In this document: piece by piece, positions 50,401 to 61,505 of the stretch
Position numbering within the stretch: the stretch's first letter is position 1
Layout of the letters: the number at the start of each line of letters is the position of its first letter
NCBI GenBank assembly: GCA_034509495.1
Contig: CM067512.1
Span: forward strand, 8,210,468-8,274,467
Source of the DNA: Acestrorhynchus altus
Lineage: Eukaryota > Chordata > Actinopteri > Characiformes > Acestrorhynchidae
Reading direction: 5' to 3'
DNA: 64,000 nt
Program-made: the position numbers and the translations under genes
The notes under the pieces: generated by a model
Databases searched by the model: none
What the model was told of the DNA's origin: nothing
Seen by the model: only the letters and a program-made list of their open reading frames with translations

Positions 50401-50994
50401 ATGAGTCTCACCGCCCTGCTACCTGCCTGCACAACTAATAATGTTGTACTGGAATTAAAACCTGGAGAAAACAGACCTGACTCACCTTTGTCGTGCCGGT
50501 GGGAGCCGGTGCTGTGGGCAGATCCGGCCACTGCTTCTGCATCTGCCTCCTGCATCCCTCAGCCGCCGTGTGCACTAAGGACTCCTCTAATACAACAGCA
50601 GGAGATGCTCTGGTGGCGGAGAGAGCAAGTCCAGCAGCCCACAGCACTGGGAAGCCCTGATCATCACCTTAACACACCACATTTCCCATCCAAGGTCCTT
50701 CAAAGCGAGCCCATTCGCCTGATCGAAGGGGGAAAGCTGCTGATCAGAGGCTGCTCTGCCAGAATTTGCCTCCTGCTGTGTGATCAGAGGAAGCTTTCTC
50801 ACAGATGTTGGGATGCTTCACCTCTACGATCCGTTCTAATAGTATCAGCCAGTGACAGTGATTCAATTAATGAAGCTCTGCTGATATGGCCCAGTTCTGG
50901 GGGTGTACACATAGAGCTTCACTGGAAGAGGAGCTCCACTGCATATGCACATTGCATATGTTCTGCATCGTTAATGGATACATTGTTAATTTAA
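50401..50994 (+). other. Unexplained 197-codon open frame
   Basis: The longest open frame that no recognised gene explains. GC content is higher than nearby DNA, which by itself lengthens chance frames. The translation shows no domain, signal peptide or repeat pattern I know, and the opposite strand is also fairly open. There is no splice or promoter support. Most likely not a gene. Confidence 0.15.
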
Positions 50995-51119
50995 ACTGAA
51001 TGTTATTTGATGTTGACATTGTATCACTTCTTTTCAAAAATGTCAAAATAATATTTTGTGGCCAATATAAACAGGAAAAAAAAACACCCAGGCAAGCTCA
51101 AGCTGTTTGACCAGTAGAG

Positions 51120-51665
51120 CATGTTTTTGTCTCAGTTTCATGGTTTAGCAGGTCTACAAGCTGGTCGAGCTTGACCAGCATCACCCAGCTGGTTTCTAGC
51201 ATGACCAGGATCACCAAGCTGGTTGACCAGCATGATCAGAAAGACTAAGCTGATTGACCAGCATAACCAGCAAGACCACGCTGGTCAACCCAGGATGACC
51301 AAGTGTGACCAAAATCAAGTGCACATACACTATGATGGTCAAATGATGGTCAAATTGGTCAAGTATGTTTTCACTTGGATCACCAGTGTTTTATCACCTT
51401 GATTATCAAAGACCATCTAAAACAAGCTACCAGTAAAACCTGGTCTAGAGCTGGATGTGACCGGGGCGGTCATCCTGATCTGCATACACAAATTTGCATT
51501 GTGTATCTTACCTAAATTAAAAACTAGTTTAAGTAAAGATGAATAAATGTGGTCAAACAGCATGACCAGCATCAACCGGCTGGTTGACCAGCATGACCAC
51601 CAATACCATATTGGACCACCTTAGACCAACTACCTGCTACCAGCAAAATCTGGTCTAGAGCAGGA
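51120..51665. repeat. CCAGC/GCTGG-rich repeat array
   Basis: Irregular copies of GCTGGTTGACCAGCATGACC and its inverse recur at 51170-51300 and 51560-51610, each word near-palindromic (GCTGGT...ACCAGC). A repeat type seen in fish genomes; no coding potential. Confidence 0.75.
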
Positions 51666-52194
51666 ATAAGAATGACATGGCTCAGTACTACAGATCACAT
51701 TAGTCAACTTAGACAACCAGGTACCAATGTTAAAATAACAGAGTACAGCACTCTAATGACGATGGCTTCAGCAGAAATGTTAATGAGGACTAGTCCTAAC
51801 AATGACCATCATCACTTTCACAGATTTGGTTTAATAAAACACTTTGCTTAGACCCGAGTTAGTTTAGTTCATATATTCACACCCATTCCATTTAGATTTT
51901 TTATTCTGGTAAGTTTCTCTATCTCTCTTTCTGTGTGTGTATCAGCCAGTGATATTTTGCCAGTAAAATAAAAACTACTCTGTACTGAGATGATAAGAGA
52001 GAAAGGCATTGTTCCACACACCCAAGCCTTAACAACCAAGAACCATGGAAGGGCTGGCATGAGCAATAAGTCTGGCAGAGAAACTGGTGGCTAGGAACTG
52101 TGACTTGTGAACTCTGCTTTGAGGCAGACCCCCAGCTTCCTCATCTGGGTACACAGCAATATCACCAATCCTGAGCTGTTAGGGCCTCAGTGCA

Positions 52195-52450
52195 TGGTAC
52201 AAGCATCTTATAAGGTAAAGGTAAAGGTGCTCATAGCCCCACTGTGCTGCACACGGGGGAATTTTTCCTCTACGTTTAACCCATCCACACACAGTGAGAC
52301 ACACATACACACTAGTAAATTCACACACTAGGGGGCACTGAGCACACATGTCCAGAGGGGTGGGCAGCCCTATTCACAGTGCCAGGGAGCAGCTGCGGTA
52401 CCGGGAAACTGGCAACCTTCCAATCACAAGGCTTGTTTTCTAACCATAAA
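52195..52450 (-). mobile_element. tRNA-type SINE, second copy, inverted
   Basis: Reverse complement of the family at 39610-39930. The minus strand contains AACAAGCCTTGTGATTGGAA, TGCTCAGTGCCCCCTAGTGT and GTGAATTTACTAGTGTGTAT, in the same order as copy 1. Confidence 0.78.
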
Positions 52451-55029
52451 AGCAGTATAAAGGCAGGGTGTAATCAATATAGTGTCAACAGGTTTTGTTT
52501 TGGTGACTCCATAATGCTCCAAATCTCCATGATGCCATAAAAAACATGTCTAACTTTGCTAGCTGCTATCTAACACTTCTATCACTGATCTGACATCATA
52601 AAATTGGTAACCTCAAAATAATCCAATCAACCAGCAAGCTTTGTCAAATGATGTTGGTGAAGTATATTAAATGTTAGGTAGAGGGTGTTGTCATAACAGC
52701 ATTAAAGTTGAGTATTTAATTGATGTGTCTTATGTCATTTCAGTGCTGAGGAGTGTTAGGTTGTGTCCCAATTGCATATTAGTTTTTGAGAATGTTGGGA
52801 AAAAAAGAAAAAATGGCAGATAATGCAAGTGCAGTGATAACAGCATCAGGAGAATGTGCAATGTTATTTGTCATCATAACAATATAAATAACATGACTAT
52901 AAAGAATGAAACATCTAAGAGATGAGGTCAGTATTCATAGCTGTTCTTTGTAGAGCATGTTGGGGAATTGACCAGAGCAGTCTACTTTCTCTGTCTACAC
53001 AAATGTCCACTGTAAATCAGTCTAAACCTAGAACTAACCCTGAAATAAAACATTAATAAGTATCAATGAAACTGAATAAATATTTCTCTCTGTGTCAGGA
53101 CTTTACAGATGCAGTGAAAATACAAGTGTGTGATTTTATTAATATGTTTTTCTTATGATGTGGATAAGGGATGTTTTACATAATCTGTTGTTCTAACAAC
53201 AATGGTGCTTTATGTTAGTGGTACAGTGATATATTAGGGTGGGAACAGTGGGAAAAGGCACATTTTCCTGATTTCTCCACTCTGACAGAATGACTAGACC
53301 TGGTAATTTATTAGAGTTTAATGAGATGTGCTTAAGCTGGAAAATCACCAAGCTGTGCAGGAATCTGGATTTCCAGGACCAGAGTTCCCTGGCCCGGTGT
53401 CAAATTTAAATGAGCTTAGAGTCAGATTTACAGCCTTCACTGCTACAATGTCTTGTGTATAAGATGTGTTTAGTAAGCAGTTACGCTCTAATGTCATTAA
53501 TTACACTACTCATACTGTTGGCTTTAAATGTCTATATTTAGCTGGGTACGCAAATATGGATGCAATATGCAATATTTCTCAGCTGTACCTACAATGGTCT
53601 ACTCTATTATGAAATGATTTGAATTACTGAATTAATTACTCTGAAAATAGGAAGTATAGTATAGTAAAACCATGCTGTTTATCAATATACCTATCCAACA
53701 CTGTATTTGCCAATATGTTAATAGTAATCTCCATATTTCATATATTGTCACAGTCTAATCAAATGCATGTATCTCCAAAATGGTGACTTTACAGAAGAAG
53801 GCAAAAATGCTCTTTGAATGCAAAGAGTGATTAATAGTCATTTTAGAGCATTTATAGTGGTCTAGTCATTGAAAATTATTTACATAGTTTGCAGAGCTGC
53901 TACAGGTTTCAACTTTGAAGAAAACAAAAATGGAGATGGTTATCATTAGACAGCAGTGATATATTAATTACGAATTTCAATTTCAAAACATTAATGTGTA
54001 TATACATATTTTTCATATTGTGTATTTTGGTTTCTGTGTAAGTACTACTCAAATTGACTTTTGGACTTTAACACCTGTATAATGTGATGTGCCAAAAAAT
54101 CTGATTGGATTAGATTCAGATTCACAACATGGACTGCAACAGATTCTAGTTAAAACAATCAGCGCTGTGAATACACTAGAGAAACACCTTATTGCTCAGT
54201 TAATTCAGTCAGTTAATTGCTGTAAATTTACACATACAATTTTATTGCAGTAATAACGTGCCTGTAATTATATACCTGGAACACAGGTACAGGTACATCC
54301 CTTTCCCCCATATCTTTTTGCAGACCTCTAAAATAAGACCCATCTGGAGTTACACAGCATGTAAATTGAAGCTAATGACTTGACACTTTGGGACTTAATC
54401 GGTGTTCAGTGTTAATTTAACACTTTCATGGTTTGTAACACTGGAAATTGAACTCCATCTCTTTGCTGACTGAGAATAAACCAAAACTGAGATAAATCAG
54501 ATAACTGACTAGAATTGAATTAAGAAATTAATCATGAGAACAGATGGAAGTCAAGAGCTTGAACACAAGGATTTCCCATCAAATATACTACCAAACCAAC
54601 TCAATACCACACTGCTTCTTCATCACAATCCATTTGTTTCATAGCAAAAAAGCTGTAAAGAATAAAAAAATTTAAATCAGCTGTAAAAATTAATTTTGAA
54701 ATAGACAGTCATTTTTTAAGAATAACAGGATAAAACTCTTGAGAAGATAACTGTTATTTTACAGCAATTTTACAATGTAGCAACCCCATAGCATCCGATT
54801 AGGATAGACCAGCAGTACAATGGAATTTAACCTCCAAGGTTTACTTCAAGGGCATCTCAGCCATGAACGTTGAGGGAAATACTTGAGCTGAAAACAAACC
54901 ATTTTAGTTTTTACTGTTGTCACAAATGCTTTATTGTTGCCTTAATGCCTGTCAGGGTTCACCGGCATCAGGTGCCTTGTTTCTGTGTGGTCCTGGGTAA
55001 TCCCTTGAAAGAAAATGTCAGCTCTCCAC

Positions 55030-55140
55030 AAAAGCAAACAAACAAACAAACAAACATACAGACAGACAGACAAGCAAGCAAATAGACAAACAAACAAATG
55101 AACGAACAAACAAACAAACAGACAAACAAGCAAACATAAA
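55030..55140. repeat. AAAC/AGAC tetranucleotide array
   Basis: Interrupted AAAC units with an inner block of AGAC and AAGC units. The open frames across it are artefacts of its period. Confidence 0.9.
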
Positions 55141-55998
55141 TGCCATATCTCAACATGTACAAAAACCCTTACAGAGTTTTCCCACTGTTTCATAATGTTT
55201 TTTGCCAGCTTAGAAAAAGGATGGCACAATTTAAGGTACACAGTGCTTTCTGGCAATGCCAGGGGATTTTCTAAAAGCCTAATCATCAGTTGGCTGTTGG
55301 CTGCACTATAATTGAGGCACTCAGACAAATGTATTACCTGCATGGTGCTTATCACTGTAGAGAAAAAGTGAAAAATGAATTTTGACTCAAACACTCATAG
55401 GAAAGTAAAACAACTGCAGCTGACCATGCCAGGTTTGACAGCTGACAAAATGAGCAACTTCTTATGAAAGTGAATGAAAATGCATTTACATAAAAAGAAT
55501 GTGTGATGTGAGTCACAAATGTGAGTCATAACACACTGATCAAAGCTGCTGCAGTGTCTTCCTGCACTTCCCTCCTGTAGAGGCCTTGTTGCTAATTGAG
55601 GCTGAAGCTTGTTATTGTGCTCCAGAGACTCTAAAACGGTCACAGGGATCACACACTTACCCACCTGAGACACTGGACGCTGCAGACGGGCACGGCTGGT
55701 GGTCCTGCAGATGCAACCGGCACGCTTATCTGAGGTGACACTCCCTAGAGAGTGTGTGTGTGGTTCAGGTGTCTTGCTACCCAAGCACTGACTCCATTGC
55801 TATAATCTCCACCATGACATCTTCTGCAATGTGACTTGGAATACCAATGGTTTCCTGTGTCCAAGCATATATACATTTAACACCAGCTGCCCTTTCTTGT
55901 ATGCTTTCATCATAAGATCCAATAAGAAATCAGGCATAATTCATTTTACATGTAACTCATTGTGAAAAATCTAGTTGCACCCAGAAGGAAGTGCAATG

Positions 55999-56403
55999 CT
56001 ATTCTGAAGGAAGATAAAGGTGAACAGGTACTAAATTATAAAATGCTAGATGTCTCAGAGTGGGGTTGCAGAGGTTCCTAATGGTGTCTTGAGATAATCC
56101 ATCCCATGCAACTTGAATATTCTCACTCAGTTCCTGCTGATTTTGTGGTAGGGTTGGAGTATTGATAGCAAGCCAAATAGCATCCCACACATTTTTAATT
56201 TGGGATCTGTCTGGTGATGTGACTGGCAATGACATAGTATCTGTTCCTCCAAGGCAAGCTCTTGAGATGGCAGCAGTATTTAGATGAAGGTTGTTCAGTT
56301 TGAACAGTCCACCGGCGTGTGTTTGGAACAAGTAAAGATACTGGATGAAAGTGCTGTAATGTAATTTTAGATCTATATCTTCTGCTGTTAGGCAGCACAT
56401 CAC
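55999..56403 (-). pseudogene. Tc1/mariner transposase C-terminal remnant
   Basis: The minus-strand frame contains SPDRSQIKNVWDAIWLAINT, clearly related to the SPDLxPIExxWD motif holding the third catalytic residue of Tc1 transposases. The position usually Glu in PIE is Lys (QIKN), so the catalytic site is lost. After it come WDGLSQDTIRNL and a short tail like the family C-terminus. The upstream part of the protein is absent or scrambled. Confidence 0.7.
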
Positions 56404-58289
56404 AAATACAGTAAATTCACTGGATTTAATGGACTTAATGGATTGAGGGATTATATATATATAGATTTTTTTTTGTCTGAATGTTTATATTTTGCAGTTG
56501 ACCACAATGAAAACAGTACGTACTACAGTAAAATGTTGCCATGTCCCACTATAAGTTCATTTCTGGGGACTTTGGCTTGATATTATGTTGGAATAACACA
56601 AAATGAGCTTGAAGCCCACAGTGGTGCCCAGCTTTGACTTCACAGTGGAAACCACAGCACCACTGATGTTAAGGGGCATTTGACGTCCACCACTAGCTCT
56701 CCAGGCTTTTTGTGTCCACTCCCGTCTTTTGTGTGTTCACTATAGGTTTGGCTGACTGACTGCATTGTATTGCAGCTCCATCAACAAACAGTCTGACCCA
56801 AATGTACAGAACATATTGTTAAGTTTGGCCTGAAATCGACAAAAAAGTCAGGAAAAGTAATCTTCAGCCTCTCCTTTCGGATGTCTGGAGCCTTTATAAA
56901 GTTGTGCTGATGAATTACGCAGTACGTGTACTTATCCCTCCCCTGACATCTTCTGCAATCACTCTACAATTACCCTGCTAGAGACTACCTACAAACCTGA
57001 TTTCCCATTCCTCATCCTGGACTATCCCTGCCCTGCATATTTTGGTGTTTTCGCAGCTCCCAAACCGGATCCATCTAATCAGCCTATTAACAAGTCTGTC
57101 CTGAGCTGAACTGAATTCATTAGAGCAGAGAAAACACTCCACCACTGGTTCACAGTAATAACACTTAATGTGAATGAGTTGACAAAAATGCTCTAGGCTA
57201 AATGTCCGTAATATGTAAATGTGTTCATTGTGGTGATATCACTCCTATAGTGAATTCAAAATGGTCTGAATGACTGAATGACCGAATGAACCCCATAATT
57301 GACAGAACAGTCTAAATGTGAAGCTCATTGGGACTCATGGCCATGGAGCAAACCACAAATGCTTGAAGCATTTATTTATATTACACATTGGTATTGGGTG
57401 GGGCTAATAACAAAAGTAACTCTCTTGGTTCCTTTGTGAACTTGTGTTGCGTTTATCTTGGAAGTGAGGAGCTGAAGTTAAGAATTTGCCAAATCACTGC
57501 CAAACATCTGAGGCATAAAGTCAGAAAACATGGACACCTCTGGTTTCCTGTTTGAATAGACACTGTTGGTGTGCACAGCCACGTTGATTTGATGTTATAC
57601 ATTGATCTCAAATACAATCCTGACTGTCTGTTTAGAAATACCAAGATGAAGGAGTTTTGTGTTTTCTTTATTTACTCAAGGTCAGAATTTACAAGTTCTG
57701 AGATCTAGTTGAGCTCAATGTTACTGAGGGGTGAACCTAGAACTAATGTTTGGTTATGTTGGTTATGGTGATTAATAATGTGCTAGATAAATAAAGCAAA
57801 GCACAAAACAAAAAAGACTCAGAAATCTGGGTTTAGTACAATGGTGGTAAATAAATACATGCATATGCTGACCTTTGTCTCAGATAGAATTCTGCAATAC
57901 TCAGGAGTGTGGCCAGTTTTTCTCCCTATAGATTTATCAAAAGGCCAGGACATAGTATTACTTTAGCATTAAATAATGCATGGCAGAAGAAATCGATGCA
58001 ACACCAAACACAAACACAATGTCAGATCTGTTCTTATATGTGTCATTAACTGAATAGCATGGTACCAGGTAGACTTTTTGCATCACAAAAGTAAAGAATA
58101 ATTATGACAACTATATCACAAAGCAAAAACCATATGCCTATGAGTTGTATAGTACATTCAGACAACAGTAGTTTTCTACAGATTACTTATTACTAAATAC
58201 TTACTAAATATTTTATTCTATTTTGCAACCAACAACAACAAACTATGATTATTTTCTGATTGATTACAATAGCAATTGTTCATTCTTCT

Positions 58290-58920
58290 TTCTGTATTTT
58301 GTCTGTGCTAGTGCTGTTACAGTCTGTAGTGTTATAGTCAGTGGTGATTCAGTCATGGTCTTTTGTCAGTGGTGTTCTATTTGTAGTGTTTGTCAGTGTT
58401 GTTACAGTTAGTGGTGTTAATACTGTTACAATCTGTGGTATTTTGTCAGTGGTGTTACAGTTAGTGGGGTTACAGGCAGTGGATTATTGTCAGTGGTATT
58501 TTGTCAGTAGTATTCTGTTTGTAGTGTTTGACAGTGATGTTACAGTCTGAAGTGTTTGACAGTGATGTTACAGTCTGAAGTGTTTGTCAGAAGTATTACA
58601 GTCAGTGGGTTGCAGTCCATAGTCTATTGTCAGTGGTATTTTGTTTGTAGTGTTTGTCAGTGATGTTACAATCTGAAGTGTTTGTCAGAAATATTACAGT
58701 CAGTAGGTTACTGTCAGTGATCTTTTGTCAAAGGTATTTTGTTTGTAGTGTTTGTCAGTGGTGTTACAGTTTGTGGTATTAGAGTCAGTATGTTACTGTC
58801 AGTGGCCTTTTGTTTATGGGCTTCTGTCTGTAGAATTTGTCAGTGGTATTACAGTTAGTGGGGTTTTGTCAGTGGTGTTAATACTGACATGTGGTGTTAC
58901 AATTAGTGGTATTTTGTCAC
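58290..58920. repeat. GT-rich degenerate minisatellite, part A
   Basis: Irregular copies of GTCAGTGGTGTTACAGT and related words (TTTTGTCAGTGGTATT, TTTGTAGTGTTTGTCAGT). It grades into the more regular array that follows. Confidence 0.85.
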
Positions 58921-60310
58921 TGGTTTCAGTGAGGACTGCAGAGGTGTTTCAGTGAGGACTGTGAGAGGTGTTTCAGTGAGGACTGTGATAGGTGTTTGTG
59001 GGGACAGTGGAGGTGTTTCAGTGAGGACTGTGAGAGGTGTTTCAGTGAGGGCTGTGAGAGGTGTTTGTGAGGACTGTGAGAGGTGTTTCAGTTACGACTG
59101 TGAGAGGTGTTCATGAGGACTATGGAGGTGTTTCACTGAGGATTGTGAGAGGTGTTTGTGAGGAGTATGAGAGGTGTTTCAGTGAGGACCGTGGGGTGTT
59201 TGTGAGGACTGTGGAGGTGTTTCAGTAAGGACTGTGGAGGTGTTTGTGAGGACTGTGGAGGTGTTTGAGGACTGTGAGAGCTGTTTCAGTGAGGACTGTG
59301 GAGGTCTTTGAGGACTGTGAGAGCTGTTTCAGTGAGGACTGTGGAGGTCTTTGTGAGGACTGTGAGAGGTGTTTCAGTAAGGACTGTGGAGGTGTTTCAG
59401 TGAGGACTGTGAGAGGTGTTTGTGAGGACTGTGAGAGGTATTTCAGTGAGGACTGTGGAGGTGTTTGTGAGGACAAAGAGGTGTTTGTGGGGACTGTGAG
59501 AGGTGTTTCAGTGAGGACTGTGGAGGTGTTTGTGAGGACTGTGAGAGGTGTTTGTGAGGACTGTGGAGGTGTTTGTGGGGACTGTGAGAATTGTTTCAGT
59601 GAGGACTGTGAGAGGTGTTTCAGTGAGGACTGTGAGTGGTGTTTCAGTGAGGACTGTGAAAAGTGTTTGTGAGGACTGTGAGAGGTGTTTCAGTGAGACT
59701 GTGATAGGTGTTTGTGAGGACTGTGAGAGGTGTTTCAGTGAGACTATGAGAGATATTTCAGTGAGGACCGTGACAGGTGTTTCAGTGAGACAGAGGTATT
59801 TGTGAGGACTGTGAGAGGTGTTTGTGAGGACTGTGAGAGGTGTTTGTGAGGACTGTGAGAGGTGTTTCACCGAGACTATGAGAGGTGTTTGTGAGGACTG
59901 TGAGAGGTGTTTCAGTGAGACTATGAGAGGTATTTCAGTGAGGACTGTGAGAGGTGTTTCAGTGAGACAAAGGTGTTTCAGTGAGACTGTGAGAGGTGTT
60001 TGTGGGGACTGTGAGAGGTGTTTCAGTGAGACTATGGGAGATATTTCAGTGAGGACTGTGACAGGTGTTTCCGTGAGACTGTGAGAGGTGTTTGTGGGGA
60101 CTGTGAGAGGTGTTTGTGAGGACTGTGAAAGCTGTTTCAGTGAGTACTGAGAGTTGTGAGGACTGTGAGAGGTGTTTCAGTGAGACTGTGGAGGTGTATG
60201 TGAGGACTGCGAGATGTGTTTCAGTGAGACTGTGAGAGGTGTTTCAGTGAGACTGTGGAGGTGTATGTGAGGACTGTCAAGAGGTGTTTCAGTGAGGATT
60301 GTCAGAGGAC
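58921..60310. repeat. 21-24-bp minisatellite upstream of the TRIM gene, part B
   Basis: Roughly 60 tandem copies built on GAGGACTGTGAGAGGTGTTT followed by CAGT (24 bp) or by GT (22 bp). Some units lack an AGA step (GGACTGTGGAGGTG). Copies with 24 bp keep a reading frame, which explains the long artefactual ORFs on both strands (for example 59265-59672). The array ends about 30 bp before the first TRIM exon begins. Confidence 0.96.
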
Positions 60311-60450
60311 ACCGTCTCCTGCAGAGCTGAAGCTGAACGCAGCCTGGCGGACTTCCGGTTTACTCCGCAGAGAGGAGCAGGACTGTTATGGGATCTTGAA
60401 CTCGGGGTATTTCGGGGCAGAAAGCTGCTGACAGGGAACAGCGACGGCAG
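60311..60450 (+). promoter_or_regulatory. Putative 5' UTR exon and start region of the TRIM gene
   Basis: A GC-richer stretch ending in a consensus donor (GACGGCAG, then GTAATA) at 60450. Intron 1 would run 60451-61175 and end TGACTATAG. No translation start in frame with the RING is needed here. The transcription start is not visible. Confidence 0.5.
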
Positions 60451-61220
60451 GTAATAAAGCTTTCTTTATGGTGGTCGTTTCTTCCTTTTCCGAGCTGTAC
60501 TTTAGGTTAGCTTAGCCGCTAAGGCTCATGTTCTCTGATATCGGACAGATTGCGCAGATCTGACGCAGACTGAAGTCCAGGCCGTATTTAAGTTTTATTG
60601 ATCATATATCTGTTGTCCAAACGGCTCAGGGCTGATTTTTAGTCGGTTGTAGGTGATAGAATAATAAAACAGTCAAAATATTCGAAAGTTTATTCGTTTT
60701 CTTGCTGAAACCAGACTTAGAAACTTGTTTACTTAGTGTTCCTGGTATCTCAGTTTAAGCAATAAGGCACATATTTGTCACTAACCCTTTAAAGGATGTG
60801 GGACGTTGTTTACACCACTTTGGCCCTCACTTTACCTCCTGCTGAACACCCTGTATGTGTTACAGGACAGCTGGTGAATGTGTTTTTTACTGAAGTTCAT
60901 GTTAAGCTCATCTCCAACCCACTCAATCCCCCAAATGTCATATTTTTCCCAGTTCTTACCTCATTTCTAGAACTACATGATGAAATATCATGACCCTATA
61001 GTCATGTGACCTTCATCACAGTAAGAATAAAACATGAATTAATGAATCAATAATGTTGGGCTCTCATGGGTTAAATCGGCTCAGCAGAGGCTCCAGATAA
61101 TAATTACCGAGGGCTGTTTGTCTGTTGTAAACATGCTGACTCTGTGTTGTTTCTCCTGATGACACATGACTATAGATTGGCAGAAGTGGAAGAGAAAGTA
61201 AGGAGTTGCAGTCTTTACAA

Positions 61221-61505
61221 ATGGCGACCAGCAGCAGCAGTAAAGTAAATAAAGCCACCCTGAGGGAGGATCTGACCTGCGCTATCTGCTATGACCTGTT
61301 CACTGAACCAGTGATGCTGGGCTGCATGCACCACTTCTGTAAGCGCTGCATCACCACTTACTGGAGGAGCATCAGGGGCCCAGTGACTTGTCCTCAGTGC
61401 CGGCAGGAGTTCCCCAACAAACATTTCCAGACCAACTACCTGGTGGCTGGCCTGGTGGAAAAAGTCAAAGCAAGTTCTTCGAATGGTCACCTGAAGAACT
61501 TAGAG
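61221..61505 (+). CDS. TRIM-type RING-finger E3 ligase, first coding exon
   Basis: The first 95 codons of a tripartite-motif-like ubiquitin ligase; the rest lies past the right edge. The exon spans 61176-61505 with 45 nt of 5' UTR and ends at a GTGAGG donor in phase 0. The start ATG has a good context (ACAAATGGCG). The RING is the C3HC4 type: C20, C23, C35, H37, C40, C43, C57, C60, in EDLTCAICYDLFTEPVMLGC and CPQCRQEF. It is followed by NYLVAGLVEKVK, the usual RING-to-B-box linker of TRIM proteins. No B-box, coiled coil or PRY/SPRY exon was found before 64000. It may be an orthologue of fish trim105, but the RING alone cannot settle that. Confidence 0.88.

Larger units (their letters stand above)
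44402..58280. other. Gene-poor, repeat-rich interval
   Basis: I recognise no exon of a known family. Listed separately: Tc1-like remnants at about 45190-45640 and 55999-56403, microsatellites, a possible conserved non-coding stretch at 46290-47260, a 400-bp tandem duplication, a palindromic element, a CCAGC-rich repeat and a SINE. The other parts are AT-rich with nothing I can name. Confidence 0.5.

Noticed and set aside
54942..55394. 150-codon minus-strand frame with Cys-Leu-Phe-Val runs
   Set aside because: Produced by the AAAC/AGAC tetranucleotide array; the flanks are unremarkable.
59265..59870. Long open frames with repeated Val-Arg-Thr-Val/Cys-Glu-Asp words on the plus strand and Ser-Gln-Ser-Pro words on the minus strand
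   Set aside because: They are translations of the 24-bp minisatellite, a multiple of three, open on both strands. No start context, splice sites or family match.
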